Positions 1 through 9,035 of a DNA stretch of 64,000 nt are shown in pieces. Origin of the DNA: Rhizobium terrae (GTDB taxonomy: Bacteria > Pseudomonadota > Alphaproteobacteria > Rhizobiales > Rhizobiaceae); NCBI RefSeq assembly GCF_003425685.1, contig NZ_QJKM01000004.1, forward strand, positions 1-64,000. The letters are read 5' to 3'. The first letter of the stretch is position 1. Each line of letters opens with the position of its first letter. A program made the translations under genes and the position numbers. The notes below the pieces were generated by a model. The model had not been told where the DNA came from and searched no databases. It saw only the letters and a list, made by a program, of their open reading frames with translations.

Positions 1-2
1 GA

Positions 3-248
3 CCGGAAAAACTCAACGATGACCAGCGACGCGATCTCCTCGAGATTATCGAAGATCGCTATGAGCGGCGATCGACGATCGTCACCAGTCAGGTACCGCT
101 GGATCGCTGGTGGGAAATTATCGCAAACCCCACGCTCGCCGATGCCATATTGGACCGCCTCGTGCACAACGCCTATCGCATCGATCTCGCCGGTGAAAGC
201 ATGCGAAAACAGCGCTCGCCCATAGTGCCTGAAACACCGCACGCTTGA
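3..248 (+). CDS. istB: IstB-like helper ATPase of an IS21-family element, C-terminal end (5' end outside window)
   Basis: The reading frame is open from the window edge and ends at TGA 246-248. The 81 visible residues match the C-terminus of IstB, the AAA+ helper ATPase of IS21 elements: a segment reading [20 protein letters not shown], then the [20 protein letters not shown] stretch, then the usual short basic tail. IstB loads the IstA transposase on target DNA. Walker motifs lie upstream of the window. The multiple end repeats directly downstream agree with the 3' end of such an element. The 68-residue frame beginning at 19 in another register is a shadow. Confidence 0.88.
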   Translation, partial: PEKLNDDQRRDLLEIIEDRYERRSTIVTSQVPLDRWWEIIANPTLADAILDRLVHNAYRIDLAGESMRKQRSPIVPETPHA

Positions 249-302
249 CCGGAAACAAAACCCGATCCAAACATCAAACAGACCCAGGATCAGTCCGAGA
301 AA

Positions 303-394
303 TGGCCGCCTTCAAATCGGAACGCCGGCCGGAATGAAATCGGAATGACTGGCCGGCTTCAAATCGGAATCGATGGCCGGCTTCATCGGAATAC
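303..394. repeat. Four tandem ~22-bp imperfect repeats at the IS21-type right end
   Basis: Four units share the core TTCAAATCGGAA or its close variants: about 303-325, 325-349, 350-373 and 374-394. Three of the four begin TGGCCG. The second has GGAATGAAATCGGAAT, and the last has lost AAA. IS21-family elements carry multiple transposase-binding repeats at their ends, so this marks the terminus of the element whose istB ends at 248. The outer boundary and target duplication cannot be fixed from one end. Confidence 0.7.
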
Positions 395-534
395 GCATCC
401 ATCCGGATAAGGCAGTGATTGAGAGAGTGTCTCCGACGGCCCAATCGCGAGGCACGCTCGAACTACAGGATGCGAGCGCTTAGGCGTTCCTCGGGAAAAG
501 CGGCTCCCGCTAAATTACGATACTGCCCGCGGAC

Positions 535-750
535 CTATTGCAGCTTATCGAGGGCCACGGTGTAGCTTGCGGCGACGAGCGTGACCGCGCCTTTTTCATT
601 GATGTCATAATCGAGGTCGATGAACACGACTGGTGGCTCGCCTGAGCGATCGCGACAATCGAGGCAGAATAGGCCGCTTGCCATGTTGGTAAAAACGGCC
701 GTCTTCAGCTTCTTACCATCGCCATCGCGCCGACGACGTTTGAACCACAC
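535..750 (-). CDS. Small hypothetical protein, 71 aa
   Basis: A GTG start at 750 follows the upstream membrane-anchored gene by only a few bases, so the two are probably co-transcribed and translationally coupled. The protein starts with a basic patch (WFKRRRRDGDGKK) and continues with beta-type segments (TAVFTNMASGLFCLDC, VVFIDLDYDINEKGAV). It contains a CLDC pair of cysteines. No signal peptide or family was recognised. It could be a separate small protein or a displaced C-terminal module of the upstream gene. Confidence 0.4.
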   Translation of the reverse strand: MWFKRRRRDGDGKKLKTAVFTNMASGLFCLDCRDRSGEPPVVFIDLDYDINEKGAVTLVAASYTVALDKLQ

Positions 751-754
751 GCCT

Positions 755-1681
755 TCAATCCCGCAGCTTCAGAACATACAGATCGGCCCCTTCATTGGGA
801 TCGCTGTCGGTAAAACTGCGAAACGCTATCAGATCCCGCTCGTCCCTTGACCAAATCGCGTTCGTGTCCAACCGGTGGTCAGAATCTGTGATGATCCGGT
901 TGATCATTTTCTTAGCGTCCACATCCCAGATATCCAGCCTAGTGCCGATATCGCGATCTCCGGTCGCGCTGTTGATGACTGCAATGTAACGGCCGCTGAG
1001 GGAAGCCCGGACAGCGAAAGCCGTAGCGATGGCGGGAACCTGCCCCGCATCTTCCGGTGCAAGCCGCTCAGTCTCCACAGCCTCTGGAAACTTCCGCAAA
1101 ATGATCCCGCCCGTTCCAGGGTCGGGATAGGCCGCGATGTTGCGGTTCGCCAGTACGGCGGCATCGAGACGGACAACTGTCCGATCTTCGTCCGGAAAGG
1201 TCCAGCTCAAGGCGTTGGCGAGAGGAAGCTCCTCCAGAACGGCACCGTTATCCGATGAAAGGATGTAGCCTTGAGGCTGCCGCTGATCACAGGCGTCACT
1301 GCTCAGGCAGATCACAGCCACTCGATCGCCGGCAAGAGCCGGGATGGCACGATAGGCCATCTGGGCGAACGGAAGCGGTTTCCGGTCTTTCTCCACCCCG
1401 GTTGTGAGATCGAAAGCAATCTGGGTAGGTACCAGTGGGCTCTTCTCGCCACTATAGCCGAAGACACGTAGCGTATAGTCGGGAGCCTGCACCATGGTTG
1501 CAAATCCAAGAGGGCGAAGGTCCCGGATCGTATATTTCGCAACGCAGGCGCTCCTGCCAAGCCATCGATCCAGCGTCTCGCACGTCCCGAGGCTCGTCCT
1601 GATCCAGAATGCTGAAATCACCGTTGCGACGGTCAGCGTGACGACGCCAATCACCGGTCGAAGTCGGTACATGATCTTCAA
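755..1681 (-). CDS. Membrane-anchored beta-propeller-like (PD40/WD40-type) hypothetical protein
   Basis: About 309 aa. An N-terminal membrane segment (residues ~8-25, RPVIGVVTLTVATVISAFWI) is followed by an extracytoplasmic region with repeating beta-strand blocks. Several end in patterns typical of propeller blades, such as RLDIWDVDAKK, the NAIWSRDERDLIAF block, and ADLYVLKLRD at the C-terminus. Cysteine pairs (CETLDRWLGRSAC, CLSSDAC) may form disulfides. I chose the TTG at 1681 because a strong GGAGGAGGGGG Shine-Dalgarno lies just upstream; ATG 1672 is the alternative. The function is unknown; protein-protein interaction at the periplasmic face is plausible only by analogy. Confidence 0.6.
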   Translation of the reverse strand: MKIMYRLRPVIGVVTLTVATVISAFWIRTSLGTCETLDRWLGRSACVAKYTIRDLRPLGFATMVQAPDYTLRVFGYSGEKSPLVPTQIAFDLTTGVEKDRKPLPFAQMAYRAIPALAGDRVAVICLSSDACDQRQPQGYILSSDNGAVLEELPLANALSWTFPDEDRTVVRLDAAVLANRNIAAYPDPGTGGIILRKFPEAVETERLAPEDAGQVPAIATAFAVRASLSGRYIAVINSATGDRDIGTRLDIWDVDAKKMINRIITDSDHRLDTNAIWSRDERDLIAFRSFTDSDPNEGADLYVLKLRD

Positions 1682-1989
1682 TGTTCCCCCTCCTCCCAAG
1701 AGTAGATCCCAAGCGCAAGTCTCCGCATGCGGTTCCCAACAATGACCACCCTCCCCAATGAAATGAGATCGCCGTGGCTGTTTGTCCTACCCCGTCTGCA
1801 AGAAGGCTGAATGTCAAGATGAGGCATCGTTTCACCTATTGCCAAGTGGCAGCTGTCGAGATTTATCCCAGATGTTCCTCATAGCGGGTGTCGAGATACA
1901 GGCATGAATGGCGGACGATCAGCCTAATACTACAGTTGCGTTATCTTTGTTGCTCTTCCGTCGATGAGCGACTGCGTCGGCGGCAAAAC
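1682..1989. other. Intergenic stretch, no gene recognised
   Basis: It holds the ribosome-binding site of the minus-strand gene ending at 755 (GGAGGAGGGGG on the minus strand, about 1685-1696). No conserved frame, RNA gene or dyad was seen. Confidence 0.4.
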
Positions 1990-2615
1990 TCTCGGGTTTC
2001 CTCAATGTCGGCACGTTGGATGGTTTCGCGGACCGATGGCTGGTACCCGGCTCCAAGTTTTCACCGCGCTCACGCCGACATAGATGTTCGCCTCTCCACA
2101 TCGGGCACACTCACAGACTTCATCTGAGTTGGAGTAGATGTTGCGATCCGTTATGGTGGGGGCCGCTATGATAAGGCGGTCTCAGAGCTCCTCATGGAAG
2201 AAGACGTCTCTCCCGTTTGCAATCCGGAACTGTTGCGAGGGATACCCCCTCTGAGTACGCCTGGAGATCTAAGGCACCACAGGCTGATCCACGACAATTT
2301 TCGCATGGGATGGGCGACATGGCTTCAGGCCTCTGGGCTCGATGAAATTGACCACACAGGCGGCGTAAGGTTCGAGTCCGCAGCGTACGCCGTAGAAGCG
2401 GCCGTCCACGGCGAAGGCATCCTTCTAGGCAGGCGCGTGCTATCTCTGCCGATCTGGCTGCAGGTCGTCTGGTTCGTCCGTTCGACCTTGCTCTAAAGTC
2501 GAGATGGAGCTACCATGACGTTTATCCGGAGCGCGCTTTACGGTACAGGAACGTCAAGGCATTCCGCGACTGGCTATTCGATGAGGCCGCAGCAGATTTC
2601 CCGAACAGTAGCTAA
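1990..2615 (+). pseudogene. Degenerate LysR-type (GcvA-like) regulator, effector-binding domain only
   Basis: Pieces of a GcvA-type LysR effector domain lie in order but in different frames. First comes FADRWLVPGSKF near 2020, then HRAHADIDVRLSTSGTLTDF to 2124. An in-frame TGA at 2125-2127 is followed directly by VGVDVAIRYGGGRYDKAV. Next is the block with EEDVSPVCNPELLRG to ~2455, and after a frameshift AGRLVRPFDLALKSRWSYH through KAFRDWLFDEAA to the TAA at 2613-2615. At least two frameshifts and one nonsense codon are therefore visible. The N-terminal HTH is missing. It is a dead gene, consistent with decay in this patchwork region. Confidence 0.75.
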
Positions 2616-2940
2616 CCCACGTGGCGCAGAAATACTGCAAAACAGGAGATGGCCGGAAGCTTGCTGATTCAAGCAACCTTAATTGCCGCGGCAATGGAAC
2701 AGAGCAGAGGTAATGCCGAGCTTAAACGTAAGACGGCTGCAGCCTTTTCCCCCAGACGCGCGGGGGATGAACGTGGATCTCTCAGCCATGACGCTAACAG
2801 ATACCGACTTTGTCCCCGAGAAATAGAATGGGGCGTTTGTGTGAGAGAGGTTCGATCCAGGGGCCCCGCGGCAGTTGGTGTCTGCGCCGACTTTCGGGAA
2901 TAGTGCCAGCACTACACGGATAGAAGCGAAGGAGGTTCCG
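2616..2940. other. Intergenic stretch with the RBS of the following gene
   Basis: No convincing gene. Its last bases carry an AAGGAGG Shine-Dalgarno at 2929-2935, five bases before the GTG at 2941, which sets that gene's start. Confidence 0.4.
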
Positions 2941-3513
2941 GTGGAGGGTCATCTTGCGGCATGTCTTGTTCTGGCTCTTTTGGCATCGCCGGCAGCGGCG
3001 CAAGGTAGGGTCGCCGAGGTGTTTATGAAAACCTGCCTCGCGCAGTTTCCCGATTTCAAGAATATCGATATGTCGCCGTATCATCCCTTCCGGACTTCGA
3101 CCAGCACCGATTCGCTCAGCCCGGCGAGCGTGCCGATGATGGAACCAATCAGCAAGACTTTTTGGGAAGTCGGAACGCCGGGCAAGAAATCACCGAACGA
3201 TTTTCTGCTAGAAGTGAGTGAGGGCACGCTGCTGGAAAAACCTGCGAAGGGTTGTATGGTTTTGGGAATGGGCGGTGGCAGTTTTCAGGAAGAAACCCTT
3301 CTCGCAAAGTTCGAGACAAAACAGTTCGTTGGCGAGATGAAGTCATCGACAACTCCGAGCTTTCGCTACTGGATTGTCGATGGTGGCGGACCAAGGGCGT
3401 TGTTCGGAATTAGCCTTGCCAATGCCTTTGCCCCCGCGGGCGCGTTGATGTTCCTTGTGGTCATGGACCCTTCAGTCGTCCAACAACTTGGTGAGCTTCC
3501 GGTGCAGCGGTAA
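2941..3513 (+). CDS. Small secreted/periplasmic hypothetical protein, 190 aa
   Basis: The GTG at 2941 is chosen because AAGGAGG sits five bases upstream and a signal peptide begins immediately (VEGHLAACLVLALLASPAAAQ, probable cleavage after AAA). An upstream in-frame ATG at 2875 would bury the signal peptide. The mature part has cysteines (KTCLAQFPDF, KGCMVLGMGGG) and a run of beta-type segments. The pattern resembles small alphaproteobacterial periplasmic proteins of unknown function. No catalytic motif was recognised. It stands alone between a LysR pseudogene and a convergent LysR gene. Confidence 0.65.
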   Translation: MEGHLAACLVLALLASPAAAQGRVAEVFMKTCLAQFPDFKNIDMSPYHPFRTSTSTDSLSPASVPMMEPISKTFWEVGTPGKKSPNDFLLEVSEGTLLEKPAKGCMVLGMGGGSFQEETLLAKFETKQFVGEMKSSTTPSFRYWIVDGGGPRALFGISLANAFAPAGALMFLVVMDPSVVQQLGELPVQR

Positions 3514-3669
3514 AATGAGATAGGTATTGGACAATGTTAGGGGAGGACGGGCCAGGCCAGCCATCGGCCCCAATCCGGTCATTCTCCATGTGAGCCCGAA
3601 TAAACGCTCCGCAGGAGCCAAGCGGAATGCGATTCCGCTGTTTGCCCGAAGCGGACGCGGCGTCGCGAT

Positions 3670-4581
3670 TCAAACCGTCGTGGCTTCGCTGCGGCAGACG
3701 TCGATAAACGCGCGTAGCGCCGAGGAAGTGAAACGGCTCGGATAATACAGCCGGGGGCCCTCCAGCTCAGCCCACCAATCGGGCAGTACAGGAATAAGCG
3801 TCCCGGCCCTGAAGTCGCTTTCAAGCCAGTTGCGGAAAGTGCCGACGATGCCCAGTCCTGCTCGCACATAGCTCAATCCCGTGTTCAACGCGTTGACGCT
3901 TAGAACAAGGGAGGTCGTAAGCTCTACTATGTTTGCCGTTTCGTCCCCACGCCGCAACGACCAGGGAATGAGCATCCCGTCGGGCAGTCGATATCTGATC
4001 GCACGATGCTCGGTCAGCTCCAGCGGGTCTCTAGGCAGTCCGTGCTGCTTCACATAGGAGGGCGACGCGGCAAGTGCAATCTGCTGCAGGCGAGGACCGA
4101 TCGGGAGGGAAATCATATCCTTTTGGATGGAATCGCCATAACGGATGCCTGCATCGCATCCCGCCGCGATGATGTCGACGAGGTTGTTCTCCACCACTAT
4201 CTCCACCTGTACCTTCGGGTGCCTTCGCTGCAATTCAACGATCAGCGGCGGGAGGATGTCCGGAACAACCGCACCCGGAACATTGAGTCTCAAGTAGCCC
4301 TTTATCTGGTCCGCCGAATTCGCCGCCTCGAAACAAGCTACTTCGATTTCGGTCATCAGGGGCTGAATGCGTTCCGCCAGCGTGTGACCTTGATCCGTGG
4401 CCCGGAGACTTCGGGTGGTACGCAAGAGAAGCGGCACGCCGAGTTGCTTCTCGATCCGCGAAACCGTGGTGCTGACTTTCGAAGGCGCAATGCCCAGCCG
4501 CTTCGCCGCTGCGCGGAAGCCGCCCTCGTTCAACACGGTGAGAAATACCTGGAGATCGTTCGGCGACACATTGTTCTTCAT
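3670..4581 (-). CDS. LysR-family transcriptional regulator
   Basis: 303 aa from the ATG at 4581; the frame is open further upstream, but the family start fits MKNNVSPNDLQVFLTVLNEG. The winged HTH occupies residues ~10-65, with GGFRAAAKRLGIAPSKVSTTVSRIE as the helix-turn-helix. The effector-binding domain is ~90-295 (LRLNVPGAVVPDILPPLI, then CDAGIRYGDSI). It is transcribed divergently from the NAD(P)-binding protein at 4689 across about 100 bp. In this family that arrangement usually means it controls that neighbour and itself. No effector can be deduced. Confidence 0.9.
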   Translation of the reverse strand: MKNNVSPNDLQVFLTVLNEGGFRAAAKRLGIAPSKVSTTVSRIEKQLGVPLLLRTTRSLRATDQGHTLAERIQPLMTEIEVACFEAANSADQIKGYLRLNVPGAVVPDILPPLIVELQRRHPKVQVEIVVENNLVDIIAAGCDAGIRYGDSIQKDMISLPIGPRLQQIALAASPSYVKQHGLPRDPLELTEHRAIRYRLPDGMLIPWSLRRGDETANIVELTTSLVLSVNALNTGLSYVRAGLGIVGTFRNWLESDFRAGTLIPVLPDWWAELEGPRLYYPSRFTSSALRAFIDVCRSEATTV

Positions 4582-4688
4582 GCAGAACAGGCTATTCGAA
4601 ATCGAGCGGATTATCAACGAAAGGAGTACCAATTAAGTTCCTCCCGTACTCGCTATCCGGCGGGTGCGTCGACAAAGGGAAATATGCA

Positions 4689-5549
4689 ATGTTCATCGTC
4701 ACGGGCGCTTCCGGCAAACTCGGCCGCAAGATCATCGAAAACCTTTTGCTTCACGTGCCTGCCACAAGCATTGGGGCCAGCGTCCGTGACCCGTCGAAGG
4801 TGGCAGATATCGAGGCTCGGGGCGTGCGTGTGCGGCAAGGCGATTTTAGCGATGCCGAGGGCCTGCGCCACGCCTGGGCAGGTGCCAGGCGACTTCTCCT
4901 TGTTTCCTCCAATACCGCCGCAACAGGTGGCGACCCGTTGGAGCAGCACGCGACTGCCATCCGTGTAGCGCGAGAAATCGGCGTCGAGCGCATCTTCTAC
5001 ACCAGCCAGGTATCGAGCGCGGCGAGTTCTCAATTTCCACCCGGCAGATGCCACGCAGCGACCGAAGAGATGCTGGCACGGTCAGGATTGGCCTGGACTG
5101 CTATACGGCACGGCTTTTATGCCGAAAGTGCGCTGATGATGAACAAGCGCGGCTTCGAGGCCGGTTCTCTGGAAGGACCGGAAGATGGCCCGGTTGCATG
5201 GGTGACCCACGATGACCTCGCTGCTGCGGACGCCGCGCTGCTGGCCGGGAGGGCGGATATCGACGGGCAGACGCCGCCCCTGACGGGAAGCGAGACCCTG
5301 GACCTTGCCGGTCTTGCGGAAGTAGCCGGAGAGCTTCTGGGCAGGCCCGTCTCAAGAACGATTGTGAGCGAGGAGACTGTGAAAGCCAGAGCATATGCAG
5401 CAGGCGCGCATCAGGGGACAGTCGCCGTAATGCTGGGATATTACCGCGCGGCCCGTGCGGGAGAATTCGCAGCCACCGATCCGGTACTTGCCAGGATATT
5501 GGGACGCGCACCCCAGACAATGAGGGATTTCCTAAAGGCAAACCTTTAG
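4689..5549 (+). CDS. NmrA-family NAD(P)-binding protein, QorB-like quinone oxidoreductase
   Basis: 286 aa. The N-terminus has the dinucleotide-binding GASGKLG at residues 6-12 in an atypical short-chain (NmrA) fold. Next come a VRDPSKV segment, the stretch ending LLLVSS, and a C-terminal part rich in Ala/Gly typical of QorB/YtfG NAD(P)H:quinone oxidoreductase 2 and related sensors. The canonical SDR Tyr-x3-Lys pair is not present in the usual position, as in other NmrA-like proteins. The start has GGGAAAT a few bases upstream. It lies divergent to a LysR gene, its probable regulator. A redox or electrophile-stress role is an inference. Confidence 0.85.
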   Translation: MFIVTGASGKLGRKIIENLLLHVPATSIGASVRDPSKVADIEARGVRVRQGDFSDAEGLRHAWAGARRLLLVSSNTAATGGDPLEQHATAIRVAREIGVERIFYTSQVSSAASSQFPPGRCHAATEEMLARSGLAWTAIRHGFYAESALMMNKRGFEAGSLEGPEDGPVAWVTHDDLAAADAALLAGRADIDGQTPPLTGSETLDLAGLAEVAGELLGRPVSRTIVSEETVKARAYAAGAHQGTVAVMLGYYRAARAGEFAATDPVLARILGRAPQTMRDFLKANL

Positions 5550-5731
5550 CGCCGATCGCTCTCCGACTGACTGCTCGTTACGTCTGGTGTTGGCGCATCA
5601 GCAACGTAATGGCGCCGCTGGGGGCTCTCACGCGCGAACATATTCTAGAGATTAGAGATGCGCTGGCGCTCAACAGACGCCGCCTCGTCGCATTCGACAG
5701 AGCATGTACAGATCAGTTGAGGAGACCAGCC

Positions 5732-7276
5732 TCAATGAGGGGACAAAGGGCCCTCATCGATGTCGGCTGTGGCATATACCCGCCTTACGATGATCGCGAG
5801 AAGGAAGAGCGTCACCGTCGCAATGACGCAGCATACGGCAAAGCCCAGCGAGAAGCCGCTTTTCGCCGTGTCCAGCCAGACAGCTGAAGCCGAACCCGGT
5901 ATTGTTTGAGCTGTTTCGACCGCGCCGGCAAGAGTTGCAGAAACAGCCTCGGCTTGTACGGGATTGAGGCTGCTAAGGTCGGCGCGGTTCATCGCTATTC
6001 GATAGATCAAGGTCGCCAGACTGCCCAGCACCGCGATGCCCAATGCACCCCCAAATTCTGCACTCGTCTCGGATATCGCCGAAGCCGAGCCTGCGCGTTC
6101 GGGCGGTGCGGTCCCCACGATCAAGCCGGTCGTGGTGAGAACAACAGGGACGAAGCCGAAGCCGATGATCATGCTGGAGCCAAGGATTCCGAAAAGGCTT
6201 TCTGCGTAAGCGGCGACAGCCATGGCGGCGGCTCCCGCTGCATTGACCAAAAGTCCGCCGAGCACGGTTCTAACCGGTCCGAAGCGATTGGTGAACCGAT
6301 AGGCCTGGAAGGACATCACTGCGAAGACGAAGGCCGATGGCACAGACCAAAGCGCAGCTTCCAGTGGCGACAGACCAAGCACAAGCTGAAGGAAGAGGTT
6401 CTGAAACAGAAAGACGCCAAAGACGAAGAAGACACCGGCGAGGTTTACCATCAGCGATGCCGTGAAGGCCGGCACCCGAAAGAGCGCGAGGTCGACCAAC
6501 GGGTCGGTGAGGCGCCGCTGGCGCCGAACAAACAGAACGCCGATCAAAAGCCCAAAGCCGATAGGGATGAGTTGGGCAAGCTGGAAGCCGTCGGCAGCCA
6601 TATGTTTGACGCCGTAAATGATCGGCAGGACTGTTGCAAGCGAAAGCACCACACTCGGCAGGTCCAGTCGGCCAGCATCGTTATTCCTGTATTCCGGCAG
6701 CAGAAACGGGGCGACGGCCAGAAGCAAGAGCATCACAGGTACGTTGATCAGGAACACCGATCCCCAGTGGAAGTACTGTAACAGAATTCCGCCGATGAGC
6801 GGGCCGACGAGACCACCCAACGCAAAGGCCGTGCCCCAGATGCCAATCGCCCTGTTTCGCTCCGCCTCGTTCTTGAAAAGATTAACGATGAGCGACAGCG
6901 TGGATGGCGCGATCGTCGCACCGGCAATGCCAAGCACAGCCCTTGCCATAATGAGCTGCCCAGCGGTCGCGGAGAATGCCGCGAGGGCGGAGGCCAAGCC
7001 GAACGCAAAGGCGCCCATCAGCAATACCCGCCGGCGCCCGATCCGATCTCCCAGCGTCCCCATGGTCACGAGAAATCCCGCGACCATGAAGCCGTAGATG
7101 TCGTTTATCCAGAGCAGTTGCGATGCGGACGGATCGAGGTCCGCAACGATCGCGGGCACGGCGAGGAATAGCACCGACAGGTCCATCGAGTAAACCAGGC
7201 ACGCGATCGACAGAACGCACAGGCCAACCCACTCGCGGCGACCTGCCTGCTTAGGCGTGTGAATAGTCTCGGCCAT
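5732..7276 (-). CDS. MFS drug/proton antiporter, DHA2 family (14 TM, QacA/SmvA-like)
   Basis: 514 aa from ATG 7276, which has a GGGAGGAC Shine-Dalgarno five bases upstream; an upstream in-frame ATG lacks one. The protein has the 14-helix layout of the DHA2 family. TM1 carries VYSMDLSVLFLAVPAI and motif A is GTLGDRIGRRRVL in loop 2-3. A motif-C-like GGLVGPLIGGILL is in TM5, and helices continue to residue ~500. Such proteins export cationic or amphiphilic toxic compounds in exchange for protons across the inner membrane. No membrane-fusion partner or regulator is adjacent, so the substrate is unknown. Confidence 0.9.
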   Translation of the reverse strand: MAETIHTPKQAGRREWVGLCVLSIACLVYSMDLSVLFLAVPAIVADLDPSASQLLWINDIYGFMVAGFLVTMGTLGDRIGRRRVLLMGAFAFGLASALAAFSATAGQLIMARAVLGIAGATIAPSTLSLIVNLFKNEAERNRAIGIWGTAFALGGLVGPLIGGILLQYFHWGSVFLINVPVMLLLLAVAPFLLPEYRNNDAGRLDLPSVVLSLATVLPIIYGVKHMAADGFQLAQLIPIGFGLLIGVLFVRRQRRLTDPLVDLALFRVPAFTASLMVNLAGVFFVFGVFLFQNLFLQLVLGLSPLEAALWSVPSAFVFAVMSFQAYRFTNRFGPVRTVLGGLLVNAAGAAAMAVAAYAESLFGILGSSMIIGFGFVPVVLTTTGLIVGTAPPERAGSASAISETSAEFGGALGIAVLGSLATLIYRIAMNRADLSSLNPVQAEAVSATLAGAVETAQTIPGSASAVWLDTAKSGFSLGFAVCCVIATVTLFLLAIIVRRVYATADIDEGPLSPH

Positions 7277-7363
7277 GGTCGTCCTCCCGGAAACCAGCGG
7301 AGATTTCTCTAAACTGCATTCATTGACAAGTGCAATTTTCGAGGAGATCACCCGCGTTCGATC

Positions 7364-7513
7364 CTAGAACCAACCAGGCGGGCAGCGCAGCCCCAACGCC
7401 GTGGCGCACGACGCGCGCTGGATCGAACCGGGCCAATGACCATTCCGCAAGCGACGGTGCAGGTCTTCTCTGGCTTCATCGGATACCTGGATCGTGAAGG
7501 GACGGCTTTCCAT
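7364..7513 (-). pseudogene. Epoxide-hydrolase N-terminal (EHN) domain fragment
   Basis: About 50 codons read MESRPFTIQVSDEAREDL followed by HRRLRNGHWPG. This matches the start of the EHN domain that precedes the alpha/beta-hydrolase core in microsomal-type epoxide hydrolases. After WPG the similarity stops, and the frame ends at 7364 with no hydrolase domain. It is therefore a truncated remnant, not a functional enzyme. A complete alpha/beta hydrolase of a different type lies just upstream on the same strand. Confidence 0.5.
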
Positions 7514-7611
7514 CTGAGCCTGCCTAACGGTTGCGGAAGTTGCCAACTGAGAACAGCGTACCAATCTCCCGACATCGTGGCGAGAGTCGCGGCCAGATCA
7601 AAGCCTTGAAT

Positions 7612-8511
7612 CTATAACGCGTCTATCCATGCTGTCACCGCAGCGTTCACATCGTCTTTGCGGTCGAGCATGATCCAGTGCCCCGCTCCGGTCCAAGCGT
7701 CTACCTTCGACTTGGGGTGCGAGAACCATGGCCGCATGCGGTTGGCCTGGGCCGGGTCCCGGCACAGATGGTAGAACGGGATTGTCAGTCGCTGGCAAAA
7801 TCCAGCGCTCGCCTCCTCCACGCCGACCTGATCGGGTCCCGTGAAGAGTGGACCAAAGGACTCGCGCAGGACATGTCTGGGCATGCCCTCGACTCGTCGT
7901 GCGTGCCAGCGCTTGAAGGCGGGGGCCGTGGCGGAGTCGTAGGCCCCGGCGAACAGTGCGGGAACCACCGTGTCGGGATCGCCGAGGTCAAGGTCCTGAG
8001 CGACCTTGCGGAAGAGCTGCGCTGCCGCGGTATCGAAGCCGAGCGCACCGTCGATCGATACGACGGCGCGGATAAGGTCCGGCCTCTTTGCCGCGAGCCG
8101 CGCCGCAATCTGAGCACCCATCGAATGCCCGACGAGGACGAACTTGCGTCCCCGGTAACCAGCGAGCGTCAACGCCTCGATATCCGCAACATAATCGGCG
8201 GGGCTATATGCCCCCGAGGGCATGACTTCGGACCTGCCGTGCCCCCGCAGGTCGGGGGCCACCACGCGGTACTTGCTCTCAAACACCGGCAGCTGCCAGC
8301 TCCAGTCATGCGAATCACAGGTCCACCCGTGGAGCAGCATGACGTCGGGGCCATTACCCACGTCAGTGAAGAATAGCTTTGCGGTTCGGCGATCTTGCGC
8401 GACTGCCGCCGCCGCAATCGCAGTGCCGGCATCGATTGCGGCGGTGGCCGTTGTTGCCCCCATCAGCCCCAGCAGCTTGCGCCGGGAAAATTCAAGACCT
8501 TCGTTTTGCAT
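7612..8511 (-). CDS. Tat-exported alpha/beta hydrolase
   Basis: 299 aa. A twin-arginine signal begins with FSRRKLLGLMG (Arg10-Arg11), followed by an alanine-rich hydrophobic stretch to ~39. The hydrolase core shows the oxyanion HGW at 61-63, PDLRGHGRS at 87-94, the nucleophile elbow GHSMG with Ser130, and the catalytic His278 in GAGHW. This is the haloperoxidase/carboxylesterase-like group acting on esters, lactones or similar small substrates in the periplasm. It is divergent from the HxlR regulator at 8652. The shared intergenic region carries an inverted repeat, so this gene is the likely regulated target. Confidence 0.88.
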   Translation of the reverse strand: MQNEGLEFSRRKLLGLMGATTATAAIDAGTAIAAAAVAQDRRTAKLFFTDVGNGPDVMLLHGWTCDSHDWSWQLPVFESKYRVVAPDLRGHGRSEVMPSGAYSPADYVADIEALTLAGYRGRKFVLVGHSMGAQIAARLAAKRPDLIRAVVSIDGALGFDTAAAQLFRKVAQDLDLGDPDTVVPALFAGAYDSATAPAFKRWHARRVEGMPRHVLRESFGPLFTGPDQVGVEEASAGFCQRLTIPFYHLCRDPAQANRMRPWFSHPKSKVDAWTGAGHWIMLDRKDDVNAAVTAWIDAL

Positions 8512-8581
8512 GAGCGCCTCCTTTGCATTCCACCGGACGCGCCAGGGAAGCGCCGATTGGAATTGATAGCCTGGAGGTGTA

Positions 8582-8602
8582 TAGATATATTATGGATATC
8601 TA
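8582..8602. promoter_or_regulatory. Inverted repeat TAGATAT-N7-ATATCTA, probable HxlR operator
   Basis: Perfect 7-bp arms TAGATAT (8582-8588) and ATATCTA (8596-8602) lie between the divergent hydrolase and hxlR genes. A further TAGATAT copy is at 8629-8635, forming a second dyad with 8596-8604 (ATATCTACG and CGTAGATAT). HxlR proteins bind such AT-rich dyads as dimers. The position, 50 bp upstream of the regulator start, suits repression of both promoters. Confidence 0.6.
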
Positions 8603-8651
8603 CGATCAACTATGCACTTCGAGGTGCGTAGATATACGCGAGGATATGGGA

Positions 8652-9035
8652 ATGCCAAGGACCCGACCTGAGGACGTGGATATCGTCTATTTCGCCGATT
8701 GCGCGGCGCGATCTTTCTTTGACCAGGTTGCCAACAAATGGTCAGTTATGATCCTAACCATCCTCTCCGAGCGACCGACGCGCTTCAACGCGTTGATGCG
8801 CCGATTGGAAGGGATCACTCATAAGGCGCTGACCCAGGCCCTGCGACGACTCGAACGCAACGGATTGATCGCGCGCCGGGTGATCGACACGTCGCCAGTC
8901 GCCGTCGAGTATTCGATCACCAACCTGGGGCGCACGCTGCAAGCTCCCTTTGGCGCGGTCTACGACTGGGCAATCCATCACCTCGACGACATCGAGGAAG
9001 CCCAGCGACGATACGATGCAAGAGCCGGACCCTGA
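8652..9035 (+). CDS. HxlR-family winged-helix transcriptional regulator
   Basis: 127 aa from ATG 8652, picked because GAGGAT lies six bases upstream; ATG 8646 is too close to it, and starts further 5' would overlap the operator. The DUF24/HxlR fold is clear: an N-terminal conserved Cys (FADCAAR), then NKWSVMILTIL, FNALMRRLEGITHKALTQAL as recognition helix region, RRLERNGLI, and the wing with SPVAVEYSITNLG. HxlR-type proteins often sense electrophiles or aldehydes through the conserved cysteine. Its target is probably the divergent hydrolase. Confidence 0.88.
   Translation: MPRTRPEDVDIVYFADCAARSFFDQVANKWSVMILTILSERPTRFNALMRRLEGITHKALTQALRRLERNGLIARRVIDTSPVAVEYSITNLGRTLQAPFGAVYDWAIHHLDDIEEAQRRYDARAGP

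Noticed and set aside
4006..4968. 320-codon plus-strand open frame
   Set aside because: Runs antisense through the LysR gene and into the next gene in another frame; no recognisable domain.
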